From contig NZ_CP011387.1 in the NCBI RefSeq assembly GCF_001644565.1, positions 299,001-363,000 on the forward strand: a stretch of 64,000 bases of DNA, read 5' to 3'. Origin of the DNA: Deinococcus puniceus (lineage in GTDB: Bacteria > Deinococcota > Deinococci > Deinococcales > Deinococcaceae). The first letter of the stretch is position 1, and every line of letters begins with the position of its first letter. This document shows positions 1 through 9,769 of this stretch, piece after piece. The translations under genes were made by a program, and so were the position numbers. The notes under the pieces were generated by a model. It did no database searches. It saw only the letters and a list, made by a program, of their open reading frames with translations, and was not told where the DNA came from.

Positions 1-1410
1 ACCGACGCCGAGTACTCCTTCGAGCGCATGCTGGTCACCAACGAAGGCAGCAGCGCCAACTACATCATCGCCGAGAGCTTGCTGGGCACGGGCGCGAACG
101 CCAACGACGACAAGACCATCACTTGGGCCCGCATTGACCGCGCCGTGGAGTGCAACAGCGCCGGACAACTGGTGTTTACGCTGCCCAAAACCGACCCCAC
201 CTTCTTGGCCCGCTTGGCCTACACCGGATTTGCCGTTGTAGACAGCAAGTACGCCATCGGATTGGGCGAGTGGAGCGGCAAGGAAGCCGACTGGAAAGCC
301 TGGGTCGGCAAAGACCTGACCAACTCCAAACTGGACAAGGCTCCCAGCGGCACAGGCGCGTACAAGTTCGTGCGTGAAGACGCCAACGCCTTCCTCGCTA
401 CCGCGTTCGACGGCTACTGGGGCAAAAAGCCCGCCCTCAAGAACGTGATCTTCCAGCGCGTCGATGAAATCGCTGCTCGTCAGCAGGCCTTCCTGCGCGG
501 CGACGCCGACATCATCGAAGGCGGTGGACGCGCCACCGACACCGCCCAGCTGAAAGGCAAGCCCGGCGTGACTTGGGTTGACGACCTGCCTAACGTGGCC
601 GCGACTGCCCTGTTCATGAACCAGAACATCACCGACAAGGGCACTCTGGGCAGCGGCAAGCTGGACGGCAAGGGCATTCCCGCCAACTTCTTCAGCGACG
701 TGAACGTGCGCCGCGCCTTCAGCTACGCCTTCAACTATCAGCAGTACATCACCGACTTCCAGAAGGGCGCGGGCAAGCAGCGCACCACCCTGATGCCCGA
801 CACCTTCCCCGGTTACGACGCCAAGGTCAAGAAGTACACCTACAACCGCGCGCAGGCCACTGCCTACTTCAAGAAGGCGTGGGGCGGTCAGGTCTGGAAG
901 AACGGCTTTGTCCTCACCGCGTTCTACCGTGACGGCAGCGCCGCAGCCCAGACCATCGCCGAGATCCTGAAGCGTGAAGTCGAAGCCATCAACCCCAAAT
1001 TCAAGGTCAACGTGTCTGCCAAGCAGTGGAGCGAAATGGTCGCTTCCGGCAACGAAGGCAAGAACCCGCTGATCAGCATCGGCTGGGCACCCGACTTCGC
1101 CGACGCCGACAACTTCATGTACACCTTCTACTCCTCCAACGGCTACTACGCCAAGCGCAGCTCCTGGAAGGACGCTTCCGTGGACAAGTGGCTGGAGCAG
1201 ACCCGCGCCACCACGAACACCGCCGAGCGCAACCGTCTGTACTCCTTGGTCGCCAACCGCGCCTACGAGCAGGCGTCTCACATCCTGATTCCTGCCGGAG
1301 TGAACTACAGCTTCTTCCGCGACACCATCGTGGGTGCGGGCAAGGCCAACTACAACCCCATGATCTCGTTCACGCTGGGAACGTACTGGAAGGAACTGAG
1401 CAAGAAGTAA
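1..1410 (+). CDS. ABC transporter substrate-binding protein, family 5 (peptide type), 5' partial
   Basis: This is the extracytoplasmic binding protein of a peptide/nickel-type importer. The reading frame is open from base 1, so the start codon and signal peptide lie upstream of the window and about 469 codons are visible. The sequence has the layout of family 5 binding proteins: a stretch about oligopeptide-like ligand positioning (GTGAYKF), a block resembling [11 protein letters not shown] where the lobes meet, and a C-terminal FADADNF region. Two permease genes follow on the same strand, which supports an importer operon whose ATPase genes are not adjacent downstream. The ligand cannot be read from the sequence. 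Confidence in the family is high, in the substrate low. Confidence 0.93.
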   Translation, partial: TDAEYSFERMLVTNEGSSANYIIAESLLGTGANANDDKTITWARIDRAVECNSAGQLVFTLPKTDPTFLARLAYTGFAVVDSKYAIGLGEWSGKEADWKAWVGKDLTNSKLDKAPSGTGAYKFVREDANAFLATAFDGYWGKKPALKNVIFQRVDEIAARQQAFLRGDADIIEGGGRATDTAQLKGKPGVTWVDDLPNVAATALFMNQNITDKGTLGSGKLDGKGIPANFFSDVNVRRAFSYAFNYQQYITDFQKGAGKQRTTLMPDTFPGYDAKVKKYTYNRAQATAYFKKAWGGQVWKNGFVLTAFYRDGSAAAQTIAEILKREVEAINPKFKVNVSAKQWSEMVASGNEGKNPLISIGWAPDFADADNFMYTFYSSNGYYAKRSSWKDASVDKWLEQTRATTNTAERNRLYSLVANRAYEQASHILIPAGVNYSFFRDTIVGAGKANYNPMISFTLGTYWKELSKK

Positions 1411-1426
1411 GATTGACATCGCAAGT

Positions 1427-1440
1427 CCCGCTTAAGCGGG
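1427..1440 (+). terminator. short palindrome between binding-protein and permease genes
   Basis: CCCGCTTAAGCGGG is a perfect palindrome in the 144-nt gap after the binding-protein stop codon. It is not followed by a T run. It could act as an mRNA 3' stabiliser or weak attenuator that keeps binding protein in excess over permease, a common arrangement in such operons. The function is inferred. Confidence 0.35.
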
Positions 1441-1554
1441 CGGGGTGGCCTCAGTCGGCTGCCCCCCCGCTTCCGCATTTGGAACTGCTCCTGTTTCTGC
1501 GCTCAGTTGACGAGCTTTTAGCCCTTTCCGTTACCTTTCCTGCCGAGGCTTCTT

Positions 1555-2577
1555 ATGTTCAATTTCATTGTGCGGAGACTGCTTCAGATTCCCGTGGTTA
1601 TGCTGGTGCTGTCCATCATGATCGTGGGCCTGACCCAACTCTTGACGCCCGAACAACGGGCTGCACCCTATATCCGCACCGAGCAACAGGCGGCCCGCAT
1701 AGAGCAGATCATCGAGTCACGTGGTCTGCGCGATTCTTTTCCGGTTCAGTACGGGCGCTGGCTCAGCAGCACCTTGCAGGGCGATCTGGGCTACTCCAGA
1801 GCCAGTGGCGACGACGTGATCGACACCATTCGGGAGCGCCTGCCCGCCACCATAGAACTGACCATCCTGACCGCCATTCCCATCATGCTGATCGGCATCT
1901 GGCTGGGGACATTGGCGGCCCTGCACAAAGATAAATTTCTGGATCAAGTGATCCGGGTCTTTGTGGTATTCGGGTACAGCCTGCCTACCTTTGTGCTGGG
2001 CATCCTGTTGCTGGCGGTATTCTATGCCTATTTCAACGTGCTGCCGGGCGCGGGGCAGGTCAGTGTGCTGAACCAGTTCGCCCTAGGCGACTTGCGGCGC
2101 TACACGGGCATGCTGTCCATCGACGCCATGCTTAATGGGCGCTGGGATATTGCGTGGGACGTGATCCGGCATATGATCCTGCCCGCCCTGACCCTGATCA
2201 CGGTGCTGTCGGCCCAGATCGTGAAGGTCATGCGGAACAATATGCTGGAAGCCCTGACCAGCGACTACGTGCGAACCGCCCGCGCCAAAGGCCTCTCTGA
2301 CCGCGTAGTGAACGGGAAACACGCCCGCCGCAACGCGCTGCTCAGCATCATCACGCTGGCCGGATTCCTGATTATCGGCCTCTTGGGCGGTTCCCTGATT
2401 ACCGAAACCATCTTCGCCTATCCCGGCGTGGGTCAGTGGGTGGTGCAAGCGGCGCTGCAAACCGATTTGGCCGCCGTGCTGGGCTTTGCCATGATGTCGG
2501 CTGTCGTGGTCGTGGTGGTCAGTACCATCGTCGATATTTTGTACGGCGTCGTCGATCCCCGCGTGAGGTTCGACTGA
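1555..2577 (+). CDS. ABC transporter permease, DppB/OppB type
   Basis: A 340-aa integral membrane permease of a peptide-type ABC importer. Residues 1-30 form a first transmembrane helix after the typical short [12 protein letters not shown] start. Further hydrophobic segments lie at about 100-125, 135-160, 200-220, 260-290 and 305-330. The EAA loop that contacts the ATPase is visible near residue 237 ([12 protein letters not shown]). It lies between the binding protein and the second permease, as in Dpp/Opp operons. The length is normal for the family. Confidence 0.93.
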   Translation: MFNFIVRRLLQIPVVMLVLSIMIVGLTQLLTPEQRAAPYIRTEQQAARIEQIIESRGLRDSFPVQYGRWLSSTLQGDLGYSRASGDDVIDTIRERLPATIELTILTAIPIMLIGIWLGTLAALHKDKFLDQVIRVFVVFGYSLPTFVLGILLLAVFYAYFNVLPGAGQVSVLNQFALGDLRRYTGMLSIDAMLNGRWDIAWDVIRHMILPALTLITVLSAQIVKVMRNNMLEALTSDYVRTARAKGLSDRVVNGKHARRNALLSIITLAGFLIIGLLGGSLITETIFAYPGVGQWVVQAALQTDLAAVLGFAMMSAVVVVVVSTIVDILYGVVDPRVRFD

Positions 2578-2626
2578 TGATTGGTGCTGTTTACGTTTCA
2601 CCTGCCCGCTCCATCTGGGAGGCCTC

Positions 2627-3646
2627 ATGACCACCGTTTCCGCTCCTGTCGCCGCCAACAAACGCAGCCAGTTTCAGATGTTCTGGACAAGTCCGGCTAT
2701 GCGCAAGCTTCGGCGCAACCCGCTGGCGATCACAGGCCTGATCATTACGCTGATCTTTGGTCTGATCGCCCTCTTTGCGCCGCTGCTCGCCAAGCCTACG
2801 GGCAACTGCCTGCGCGACCTGAACATGACCAATTCCAATCAGGTCTACACGCCGGGCGGCGCGTTCCGGGCCATCCTGTTCCCGCCCAACAGTTGCTACC
2901 GCACCGAGCGCCTGAGCTTCGAACAGGAACCCAAACCGCCGACTGCGGGCGTCCCGTTCGGCACTGTCAACGGCTACAACATCTACTACGGCCTGATCTG
3001 GGGCACTCGCACGGCACTCAAAATGGCCTTTATCATCGTGGCGATCACGCTGGCGTTGGGCATCGTCATCGGGGCCATCAGCGGCTATTACGGCGGTTGG
3101 GTCGACAACCTGATTCAGCGGTTCATCGACGTGCTGTTCGCGCTGCCGCCCCTGATTCTGACAGTGGTTATCCTGACCATCATGCGTGCCCGTTTTCAGG
3201 GCGGTGGTGGAGATTATGACCCCACCGTTCCCATGATCTTCGCGTTCTGCGTGGCAGGCTGGGCCGGATACGCCCGCATTATTCGCGGTGAAGTGCTGCG
3301 AACCCGCCAACTGGAATACGTGGACGCGGCGCGTGGCCTGGGTGCCCGTGACCTGCGCCTGATCCTCAAACATATTGTGCCCAACAGCGTGGCCGCCGTT
3401 CTCACACTGGCGGTTCTCGATCTGGCGACTGTGCCCCTCGGCGTGGCGGGCCTCTCATTCCTCGGCCTCGGCTTCGAGCGCGGATTCTCGGAATGGGGCC
3501 AACTCGTCGATTCCGCCCGTGCTTGGCTCAAGCCCGAATACTGGTACGTGCTGGTCTATCCCGCCGCTTTCATCGTTACCTTCAGCCTCGCCTTCAATCT
3601 GTTCGGTGACGGCCTGCGCGACGCCCTCGACCCCAAGAGTCGCTGA
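2627..3646 (+). CDS. ABC transporter permease, DppC/OppC type
   Basis: A 339-aa permease partner of the preceding gene. The start ATG at 2627 has a GGGAGG ribosome site a few bases upstream. The first membrane helix is at about residues 35-57 and the EAA loop near residue 228 ([14 protein letters not shown]). It is somewhat longer than the usual 300 residues because of an extra extracytoplasmic stretch of about 60 residues between the first helix and the core permease domain, containing two cysteines. A terminator follows, so this is probably the last gene of the operon. Confidence 0.92.
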   Translation: MTTVSAPVAANKRSQFQMFWTSPAMRKLRRNPLAITGLIITLIFGLIALFAPLLAKPTGNCLRDLNMTNSNQVYTPGGAFRAILFPPNSCYRTERLSFEQEPKPPTAGVPFGTVNGYNIYYGLIWGTRTALKMAFIIVAITLALGIVIGAISGYYGGWVDNLIQRFIDVLFALPPLILTVVILTIMRARFQGGGGDYDPTVPMIFAFCVAGWAGYARIIRGEVLRTRQLEYVDAARGLGARDLRLILKHIVPNSVAAVLTLAVLDLATVPLGVAGLSFLGLGFERGFSEWGQLVDSARAWLKPEYWYVLVYPAAFIVTFSLAFNLFGDGLRDALDPKSR

Positions 3647-4165
3647 GTCGTTCCTCGCCTGAACCCCCCCGCTTGTCATCGCGACGGCGGGGGTTTTTAT
3701 TGGTACGGTGGAGAGCCCAGAGTCTGATTGTCCAGTTCCAGCCGATCCCATCCACCCTGCGATCAGTTGCCATGCCAGTGCGTACAGCACGGCGGCCAGC
3801 ACCCACAGCCCCCCCGTGACTACCGGTTGTGAAAAGGTGGCACACCCGATCAGGAACGGAACGGCGGGCGCAGTTCCGGCCTGCATGGCGGCGCTGAGGG
3901 CCGTGCGGCGCGGGGGCAACAGGGGATCGCGGGCGGCGCGGCGGGCCAGATACAGGGCGGCACAGGCCAGTGCCAGCGCCACCACCACGAGGCCCACGAT
4001 TCCGGCGGGTGGGGTGGGTGTGGGGCGAGTCAACAGATACACGGCCCCCAGCGGCAGCCCCGGCGCGGCCAACACCGCAAACGCCAAGGCATAGGCGCGG
4101 CGGGCGGCCCGCAGCAAGTCGGCCCCGTGCCCGCTGCTGAGGTCTTGGGCCAGAGTCTTTAGCAT
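3455..4165 (-). CDS. hypothetical membrane protein overlapping the ABC operon end
   Basis: The first 145 or so codons encode a small membrane protein with hydrophobic segments at about residues 27-45, 57-75 and 98-130 and many Ala and Leu. The start ATG overlaps the stop of ygfZ in the arrangement TGATG, so the two genes are probably translationally coupled. The frame then runs on through the opposite-strand terminator and 192 nt of the permease gene. That C-terminal tail looks like antisense sequence with no conserved character. Either the gene truly ends in a convergent overlap or a frameshift has removed an earlier stop. The family was not recognised. Confidence 0.6.
   Translation of the reverse strand: MLKTLAQDLSSGHGADLLRAARRAYALAFAVLAAPGLPLGAVYLLTRPTPTPPAGIVGLVVVALALACAALYLARRAARDPLLPPRRTALSAAMQAGTAPAVPFLIGCATFSQPVVTGGLWVLAAVLYALAWQLIAGWMGSAGTGQSDSGLSTVPIKTPAVAMTSGGVQARNDSATLGVEGVAQAVTEQIEGEAEGNDESGGIDQHVPVFGLEPSTGGIDELAPFRESALEAEAEE
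3663..3702 (+). terminator. intrinsic terminator after the ABC operon
   Basis: A C-rich arm and a matching GGCGGGGG arm flank a short loop and are followed by TTTTTATT, directly downstream of the second permease stop. This is a classical Rho-independent terminator. Confidence 0.8.
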
Positions 4166-5046
4166 CAGGTCGTGTGCGGCACAGGGCTGAGCGGGTGAAC
4201 GGTTGCGGGTAGGCCGCCCACTTCGACTTCTGCGCCGTCTCCCACTTCCTTCCGCAGCCGCGCCAAGCTCAAGCCGCCTGCATTCAGGCCCGTTTGCCCC
4301 ACCACCTTGCCGCCGTGCAGGATGTCTGCGCCGCGTGGCAAGCTTTCGCCTTCTAATCTTGCCAAGTGGTAGCGCGTGTTGCCGCGAGCTTCCAGCCTCG
4401 CCATAATTTCTTGGCCCACATAGCAGCCTTTGCGGTAGCTGATGGCAGGCAGCGGGCCGCCCACATCCAGCCCCACTTCTTGCGGCAGCGTGCCCACAAA
4501 GCCGTCACGGGCGATGTCGGGAATGCCTGCGGCGATGCGGGCGACGTCCAATCCAGCCAGCGGGGTTTCCTCGCCGTCCAGCGCGGCCAGTACTGCCGAC
4601 TCGTGCCGGGTGAGGTAGTGCAAATCCAGACCCGCCGCGCCTGTGCGGTTCACGCGGCCCACAAGCACCACGCCGCCGCCCAGTTCAAAGGTCTGCACGT
4701 CTGGGCCGTCAGCGTTCCAGCCCGCCACACTGGCCCCCGGCCACACATGCACGCAGCGCAAGTCGTCCGACACGTCCTTCACCTCCACCTGATCGAAGAT
4801 GATGTAGCGCCCTAAGCGGGCGGCCAACGCTTCAGCCTCGCCTGCGTCTACATGCAAGTACACATCGTCGGTGCGGCGGTAGGCCCGCGCAAAGGTTTCG
4901 ATTTGGCCGCGCACATTCAGAAAGGCGCAGGCCACCAGCCCCGGCGTGGGTGCGCCGCGCAGGTCACCGGTCATCTGGCCCTGCACAAAATCGACCCGGT
5001 CTGCCCCAGTAATCCGCAGCCCGCCAGAAGGAATCTTAGTCCACAT
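4165..5046 (-). CDS. ygfZ: YgfZ/GcvT-like folate-binding Fe-S cluster protein
   Basis: A 293-aa member of the YgfZ/IBA57 branch of the aminomethyltransferase fold. In known members it uses tetrahydrofolate to help repair or assemble 4Fe-4S enzymes such as MiaB. The diagnostic KGCYVGQE motif is at residues 206-213, with the conserved cysteine at 208. The start chosen is the ATG at 5046, because a -10 box TACCCT ends 7 nt before it, a leaderless promoter, and because residues upstream of this Met have no family character. It overlaps the downstream membrane protein by one base. Confidence 0.9.
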   Translation of the reverse strand: MWTKIPSGGLRITGADRVDFVQGQMTGDLRGAPTPGLVACAFLNVRGQIETFARAYRRTDDVYLHVDAGEAEALAARLGRYIIFDQVEVKDVSDDLRCVHVWPGASVAGWNADGPDVQTFELGGGVVLVGRVNRTGAAGLDLHYLTRHESAVLAALDGEETPLAGLDVARIAAGIPDIARDGFVGTLPQEVGLDVGGPLPAISYRKGCYVGQEIMARLEARGNTRYHLARLEGESLPRGADILHGGKVVGQTGLNAGGLSLARLRKEVGDGAEVEVGGLPATVHPLSPVPHTT

Positions 5047-5260
5047 GGGAGTCAGGGTAGGGCAAAAAGGGGAATTGGATAGTGGCGAGTGGTCAGTGGG
5101 AAGGGCAATTGCTTCGCTCATTCACCCCCTCTGCTGGCGCAGCTCTGCGAGTCCCCAACCCTCCCCCCTCCCTTCGGGCTGTCCCAGTCAAGGGAGAGGG
5201 AGCAAACCCAACGCTGCACGCCCTCAGACCCTAGACTTTTAGACCCTTAGACCCGCCTGC

Positions 5261-6379
5261 TCAGTCACTCGCCACAGCCAACTCCCGCCCCGCCCGTTGC
5301 CGCCCCGCCAATTCCCGTTGCGCTTCCCGCGTCAGGTGCCAGCGGTACAAGTCGGCGCTGGCCTCGCGCAGCAGGGCGTCGGCATGGGGCAGGGCGGCGC
5401 GGCGGCCTTCTAGGTTGCGGTTCACCACTTCTGTCAGGTCGTCGAGGTTGCTCAAGTGTGCGCCCGGCACGTCGGCAATATCGGGGGCCAAGATGCGCGG
5501 CACGCTGATGTCGATGAGGAGCATGGGGCGGCCCGCCCGGTCTTGCAACGCTTCGCGCACGCCGCTGCCGTGCAGGATGTAATGGGGCGCACCGCTGGAA
5601 GCGATGACCACATCGGCTTCGGGCAAAACTTCGTGCAGGTATTCGGCGGCACAGGCACGGCCCCCCACCCGCTCGGCCAAGGCGCGGGCGCGTTCGGCGG
5701 TGCGGTTGACTACGATCACGTCTTTCACTCCGGCGGCCCGCAGGTGCGTCAGGGTCAGTTCGGCGGTTTCACCTGCACCCAAAATCAGGGCGGTGCGGTG
5801 GGTCAGGTCGCCCAGCGTGGCTTCGGCCAGTTCTACTGCGGCGCTCGATACGCTCACCACCCGGTCAGACAGGCCCGTATCGGTACGAACGCGCTTGCCT
5901 GCGGCCAAAGCGCCCTGCGCCACTTTGTTCATCAGCGTTCCGGCGAGGCCCTGCGCGTGGGCGGCCTGCCATGCCCGTTTCACCTGCCCCTGAATCTGCG
6001 TTTCTCCGATCACCAAGCTGTCCAGCCCCGCCGCCACCCGGTACAGGTGGGCCACCGCTTCTTCACCGCGGTACACGTACAAATGGGAAGCCAGCGCGTG
6101 TCCCCAAGCGCCCTCGAAGGCGGCCACCGGGTCGCCCAGCACGCCTGCCAGATACACCTCAGTGCGGTTGCAGGTCGCCAGCAACATCACTTCGCGGGCA
6201 TGAAGCGAGAGGTGGCTCAGAATGGCCTCTTCCTCCGAGGCCCGCACCGCCGCCCGCTCACGCACTTCTATGGGCGCGGTCTGGTGGTTCAGGCCTACCA
6301 CGGCAAAATCCAGCGGCGTGGGGTGCGGCGCGTGTGGCTGGGCCAAGAAGGCGCGGGCGGTGGGGCAGGCCAGCGTCAT
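5261..6379 (-). CDS. hemA: glutamyl-tRNA reductase
   Basis: First enzyme of the C5 pathway to 5-aminolevulinate: it reduces Glu-tRNA to glutamate-1-semialdehyde with NADPH. The 372-aa product has the N-terminal [13 protein letters not shown] signature (residues 29-41), the catalytic cysteine C70 in ATCNRTEVY, and a Rossmann NADPH domain near residue 199 (LGAGETAE). It is shorter than the usual 410-430 residues, the C-terminal dimerisation helix being reduced. It overlaps the upstream dehydrogenase gene by 4 nt (ATGA), so the two are one tetrapyrrole operon. Confidence 0.95.
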   Translation of the reverse strand: MTLACPTARAFLAQPHAPHPTPLDFAVVGLNHQTAPIEVRERAAVRASEEEAILSHLSLHAREVMLLATCNRTEVYLAGVLGDPVAAFEGAWGHALASHLYVYRGEEAVAHLYRVAAGLDSLVIGETQIQGQVKRAWQAAHAQGLAGTLMNKVAQGALAAGKRVRTDTGLSDRVVSVSSAAVELAEATLGDLTHRTALILGAGETAELTLTHLRAAGVKDVIVVNRTAERARALAERVGGRACAAEYLHEVLPEADVVIASSGAPHYILHGSGVREALQDRAGRPMLLIDISVPRILAPDIADVPGAHLSNLDDLTEVVNRNLEGRRAALPHADALLREASADLYRWHLTREAQRELAGRQRAGRELAVASD

Positions 6380-6951
6380 GCGGCTCCCCGCCCGTGCAGG
6401 CCCACGCCAGCCCGAATATCGGCCCGCAACTCGGCCAAGGCCGCCGCTTTGGCGTCCGGCTCCAGCGTCACGGCTTCTTCCCGCCGCGCCGTCCAGCCGT
6501 CCAACTGTGCCTGTGTGGGCAGCACTTCTGCGATTCGTTCGGTCAGGGCCTGCGTCAGCATGGGCAATTCGCGCCCGCTAGACACCGCTACCTGCACGCC
6601 CGCCCGCGTGGTGGTGGCCGCGAACCTCAGCGAACCCTGCCCCGCGTGACCCGCGTGGTTGACCAGTGCGCCTGCGGCCCGCGCGTCGGCGGCAACCGCG
6701 TCGTTCACGACAGGGTTGTCGGTGGCGGCCACTACGATTCGCTGGCCTGCAACGTCGCCCCTACGGTAGTCACGTTGCGCGGTCTGCACGCTCATTTGGG
6801 CAAAATTAGGGTGCAACTCGGGCGCAACCACCATCACGCTCAGGCCCGCGTCCAGCAACGTCGCCGCCCGGCGCAGGGCCACCGCGCCGCCACCCACCAC
6901 CAAAGCAGATTCTCCACGCAACTCTAGGAACACAGGCAGCAGCACACTCAC
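6376..6951 (-). CDS. precorrin-2 dehydrogenase / sirohydrochlorin ferrochelatase-type protein
   Basis: A 191-aa NAD-binding protein like Met8p and the N-terminal half of CysG, which oxidises precorrin-2 to sirohydrochlorin on the way to siroheme. The dinucleotide fold begins at residue 13 ([16 protein letters not shown]), and [11 protein letters not shown] follows near residue 76. The start is GTG at 6951, because a TATTCT -10 box ends 7 nt upstream, a leaderless start. The gene leads the operon with hemA. Whether it also has ferrochelatase activity cannot be judged. Confidence 0.88.
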   Translation of the reverse strand: MSVLLPVFLELRGESALVVGGGAVALRRAATLLDAGLSVMVVAPELHPNFAQMSVQTAQRDYRRGDVAGQRIVVAATDNPVVNDAVAADARAAGALVNHAGHAGQGSLRFAATTTRAGVQVAVSSGRELPMLTQALTERIAEVLPTQAQLDGWTARREEAVTLEPDAKAAALAELRADIRAGVGLHGRGAA

Positions 6952-7100
6952 GCTGTGCAGAATAGCGCCTGTGGCCGGGTCAGGCGTCCCCTACCGAGCG
7001 GTCAGCCTGCGCCGTAAAATAGCCGACGGGGACAGCATTTGGAGACCGTCTGCCGTACCCCGCCAGCAACCTTTCCCCCCACTCCCGCGTACTGGAGTGC

Positions 7101-7322
7101 ATGAGAGTTCTGTCTTTGATCTTCGGCGTTCTGGCCGCCTTGGGCCTCTTGCTGGGCCTGCTTCCCTTTTTCGGCTGGCTGAACTGGCTGTTCGTGCTGC
7201 CGCCCGCCGTCTTGGGCCTGATCTTCGGTGCGCTGAGCCGTGACCGAGGAGCCGTCACCCTGAGTGCTGTGGTGGCCGCGCTCGGTGCGCTGCGTCTGAT
7301 GCTGGGCGGCGGTGTGCTGTAA
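7101..7322 (+). CDS. small two-helix membrane protein
   Basis: A 73-aa, very hydrophobic protein with two or three membrane spans (about residues 3-25, 28-45 and 52-72) and a short charged turn SRDRGA. The ATG follows TACTGGAGTGC, a weak leaderless-like promoter. It is divergent from the hemA operon and lies upstream of tRNA-Trp. The family was not recognised. Confidence 0.6.
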   Translation: MRVLSLIFGVLAALGLLLGLLPFFGWLNWLFVLPPAVLGLIFGALSRDRGAVTLSAVVAALGALRLMLGGGVL

Positions 7323-7365
7323 GGGCGGTAAGCCAATCGGCCCAGCCGATTCCGCGCCTCTACCC

Positions 7366-7394
7366 TTGCACGTCCGGCCTCTCTCTGGTACTCT
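7366..7394 (+). promoter_or_regulatory. sigma-A-type promoter of tRNA-Trp
   Basis: The -35 box TTGCAC (7366-7371) and the -10 box TACTCT (7389-7394) are separated by 17 nt and placed 46 nt before the tRNA. Confidence 0.7.
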
Positions 7395-7439
7395 GCGTGG
7401 GCCTGTTTGCGCCCCTGTGGGAGCAACGGCACGCTGGAT

Positions 7440-7515
7440 GGGTTCTTAGCTCAGTTGGTAGAGCATCGGTCTCCAAAACCGAGGGTCGTAGGTTCAAGTC
7501 CTGCAGGGCCCGCCA
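7440..7515 (+). tRNA. tRNA-Trp (anticodon CCA)
   Basis: A 76-nt cloverleaf. The 7-bp acceptor stem pairs GGGTTCT with AGGGCCC and includes two G-T pairs. The anticodon loop is CTCCAAA, the T arm is GTAGGTTCAAGTCCTGC, and the CCA end is encoded. Confidence 0.96.
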
Positions 7516-7533
7516 TCACAGCAGTTGTTCAAC

Positions 7534-7575
7534 GGAAGTCCCCGCCCAGAGCTAACGCTGAGGGCGGGGACTTCC
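7534..7575 (+). terminator. terminator after tRNA-Trp
   Basis: A perfect 14-bp GC-rich stem (7534-7547 with 7562-7575) and a 14-nt loop, followed by GTTTGTTG. It ends the tRNA transcript and may also shield cutA on the other strand. Confidence 0.75.
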
Positions 7576-7603
7576 GTTTGTTGTACTGCTTCCCTGTCGC
7601 GGC

Positions 7604-7924
7604 TTAGCCCCGCGTCGGCTCCAGCGCGTCTCTCAGCCACAACTGAAATTCGGGCAGGGCACGGTCAAAGGGAAGCGCGATGATTTCCGGCACTTCGTAG
7701 GGATGCAGCGACTTGATCCGGGCCTCAAGTTCGGGGTACCTCTCCCCGGTGGTTTTGATCATCAGCAGGGCTTCGGGGTCTTCAACCACGTCGCCCTGCC
7801 AGCGGTACACGCTATGAAGGCCGCCCACCACGTTAACGCACCCAGCAAGGCGCTCGTCAACCAGAGTGCGGGCCAGTTCATGTGCGCGTTCGGGGGGAAC
7901 GGTAACCAGAACGACAAGTGACAT
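7604..7924 (-). CDS. cutA: divalent-cation tolerance protein CutA
   Basis: A 106-aa trimeric CutA1-family protein. The PPERAHELARTLVDERLAGCVN block (residues 10-31) and the C-terminal HPYEVPEII motif (about residues 74-82) are typical, and the length matches the family. CutA is linked to copper tolerance in Escherichia coli, but its biochemical role is not settled. A TATGCT box lies 9 nt before the start. Confidence 0.95.
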   Translation of the reverse strand: MSLVVLVTVPPERAHELARTLVDERLAGCVNVVGGLHSVYRWQGDVVEDPEALLMIKTTGERYPELEARIKSLHPYEVPEIIALPFDRALPEFQLWLRDALEPTRG

Positions 7925-8051
7925 ACGCGGGCCAGCATACGCCCCAGCACAGGGTCAGGCAGTGAGGAAATGCACCGGCCTGTGATTTTTCTCACGCGAT
8001 TGGCGTCTGGGCCAACTGAATCAGGCCAGCCTGAATGCAGACCAGACTGGC

Positions 8052-8540
8052 TTAGGGCAGTCGGCGGGCGTTGCAGTTTTCGCTGGGCGTGCTGGGTGCG
8101 GTAGGAGAAACCACCACAGTTTCCTTGGCCCCCACGAAGCCCTGACAGCGGGCCAACTGCTCCAAATAGACGGGATCATTGGCTGCACGTTCGGCGTCTT
8201 GCAGCACCTGTACGTCCCGTTCCAGCCCCTGCACGCGGGTCTGGGCGGCCCTGGTCTCCTGCGTCCAAGTGATCGAGCGGTAGGTCATCAGGCCCAACTG
8301 GAAGCTGAGCTGCACAATACCGAGGCCCGCCAGCAAACTCGTCAGCATCAGGGTGATGGGCAGGCGTCGCCAAGTGCGCCAGCGGGACGCCAGTGTGCGG
8401 CGGCGCGGCGGCGGAACAGCACCAGAGTCCTGCTCCTGTGGCGTGCTTTCGTCGCCGGGCAGCGTGGAGGCGGCCACTCGTTCCGGCACGGCCTGTTGAG
8501 GTGCAGGCGCGGGTGGGGAAGGGGGCGGTGCGGCGTCCAT
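8052..8540 (-). CDS. septum formation initiator (FtsB/DivIC-like) protein
   Basis: A 162-aa bitopic membrane protein. A Pro/Ala-rich cytoplasmic N-terminus is followed by one membrane helix (about residues 62-85), a coiled-coil stretch and the DPVYLEQLARCQGFVGAKETVVV segment, which matches the family pattern in which DPxxLExxAR is followed by GE and valines. In other bacteria such proteins form the FtsB-FtsL-FtsQ bridge of the divisome. The start ATG at 8540 was chosen because a TATGCT -10 box lies 12 nt upstream and earlier codons look random. Confidence 0.7.
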   Translation of the reverse strand: MDAAPPPSPPAPAPQQAVPERVAASTLPGDESTPQEQDSGAVPPPRRRTLASRWRTWRRLPITLMLTSLLAGLGIVQLSFQLGLMTYRSITWTQETRAAQTRVQGLERDVQVLQDAERAANDPVYLEQLARCQGFVGAKETVVVSPTAPSTPSENCNARRLP

Positions 8541-8775
8541 ATCTTGCCCGCCAGCATAGCGTGCCAGCAGTGAGAAACAGCGGGAAGCAACAGCCGTGAG
8601 ACAGCGGTGAGAACCAGCGGCAGAGCTTGTGCGGCTCATGCCTTTTGCTCATCCCCGTTGCTCAGCTCAGTTGCCCATTCCGGCGCTGGCCCCACTGGGT
8701 ACAAGCCCTAAAGCATTTGTCATAATAATGACCGAGCGAAGCGAGTGAATTTTACCCAGCAGGACGCAGAATGGA

Positions 8776-8803
8776 GCCACCGAAAGTCTCTTTTTTCGGT
8801 GGC
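8776..8803. terminator. hairpin in the 8541-8854 intergenic stretch
   Basis: GCCACCGAAA (8776-8785) pairs fully with TTTCGGTGGC (8794-8803) around an 8-nt pyrimidine-rich loop. The rest of the 314-nt gap holds an AT-rich TCATAATAATG tract but no gene that I can support. The hairpin may be an upstream terminator or a leader structure of the thioesterase gene. Confidence 0.4.
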
Positions 8804-8854
8804 GTAATTCGGAGAACTGCTCTAATACGCGGGCCGCCTGTCAGACTGGGAGGC

Positions 8855-9361
8855 ATGACAGCGGAACAGACGATGCAGCACAGCCAGACCGGGCGCGGTG
8901 ATCCCTTTTTGCAGCCCAGTGGCGCGGCTCCCGAGTGGGCGCGGGCACACCGGGCCGGAATCCAGATGCGCTACGGCGACATAGACACGATGGGCCACCT
9001 CAACAACGCTGTGTACGTGCAGTACTTGGAAACCTCGCGCATTCTGCTGATGCGTGATCTGGGCGTGCCCGACGACGAAGACCGCTCGGTGATCGCCCGG
9101 CTGGAACTGGACTACCAGCGCGAAATCCGGCTGGGGCAAGAGGTCTTCGTAGAAACGCTGGTGGAACGGCTGGGGAATACGTCGTGGACGCTGCTGTCCC
9201 GCGTGACCGCCGACGGCGTGCCCTGCACCTACGCCCGCACGGTACAGGTGCGCGTAGACGCGGCGCTGAAGCCTACGCCCTTGCCCGCCGTGCTGCGCGA
9301 ACAATTGGGCAAGTTGCTGGCTTTCCCCGCACAGACTCAGTCCCCGGAGATTCAGCCATGA
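8855..9361 (+). CDS. acyl-CoA thioesterase, 4HBT hot-dog family
   Basis: A 168-aa single hot-dog domain. The YGDIDTMGHLNN motif at residues 40-51 supplies the catalytic Asp of YbgC/4-hydroxybenzoyl-CoA-type thioesterases (D44 and H48). The likely reaction is hydrolysis of acyl-CoA; the acyl chain is unknown. The ATG at 8855 is preferred over an ATG 84 nt upstream, because the upstream segment contains a hairpin and has no conserved character. It overlaps the next gene by 4 nt. Confidence 0.88.
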   Translation: MTAEQTMQHSQTGRGDPFLQPSGAAPEWARAHRAGIQMRYGDIDTMGHLNNAVYVQYLETSRILLMRDLGVPDDEDRSVIARLELDYQREIRLGQEVFVETLVERLGNTSWTLLSRVTADGVPCTYARTVQVRVDAALKPTPLPAVLREQLGKLLAFPAQTQSPEIQP

Positions 9362-9654
9362 CCGCTGCCAGCTACGAAGACCGCGTGCTGTATCAGGGCG
9401 ACGTGTGGGTGCGGCTGGACACCCTGCCCCGCCTGTTGGCTGAGGGCTGGCGGCGCACCCTGTCGGACGGCGGCGTGGTCAGCGTGATTCGCACGCCGTT
9501 TCAGTGGGCGATGGTCAGCCCGGTCATCGAAATCGAAACGGGTGGGTATCAGGGTGACGTGGGCCTGTACGTGCCCGAAGTGATGCTGGAAGAGGCGTTG
9601 TATTTGTTGGGCGCGGGCGAGGACGACGGCGCAACGGAAGACGGGCAGGCATAG
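9358..9654 (+). CDS. conserved hypothetical protein
   Basis: A 98-aa acidic protein starting at the ATGA overlap with the thioesterase stop, so translation is probably coupled. It contains short beta-rich segments (RVLYQGDVWVRLDTL and PFQWAMVSPVIEIETGGYQGDVGLYVPE) and an acidic tail. The family was not recognised. Its partner gene suggests a role in acyl or lipid metabolism, an inference only. Confidence 0.75.
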   Translation: MTAASYEDRVLYQGDVWVRLDTLPRLLAEGWRRTLSDGGVVSVIRTPFQWAMVSPVIEIETGGYQGDVGLYVPEVMLEEALYLLGAGEDDGATEDGQA

Positions 9655-9769
9655 ACGGGGCGTTCATCCGTGTTGGAAAGCCGGGTTACAGTGCTGACTT
9701 ATAGAGAGTGCTGACCGATCTTCCTCAGCTTTTCCCCTTCCCAATTCCCAGTCTTCCGGAGGCACCACC

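Noticed and set aside
5456..6649. 397-codon plus-strand frame
   Set aside because: Shadow of hemA and the precorrin-2 dehydrogenase.
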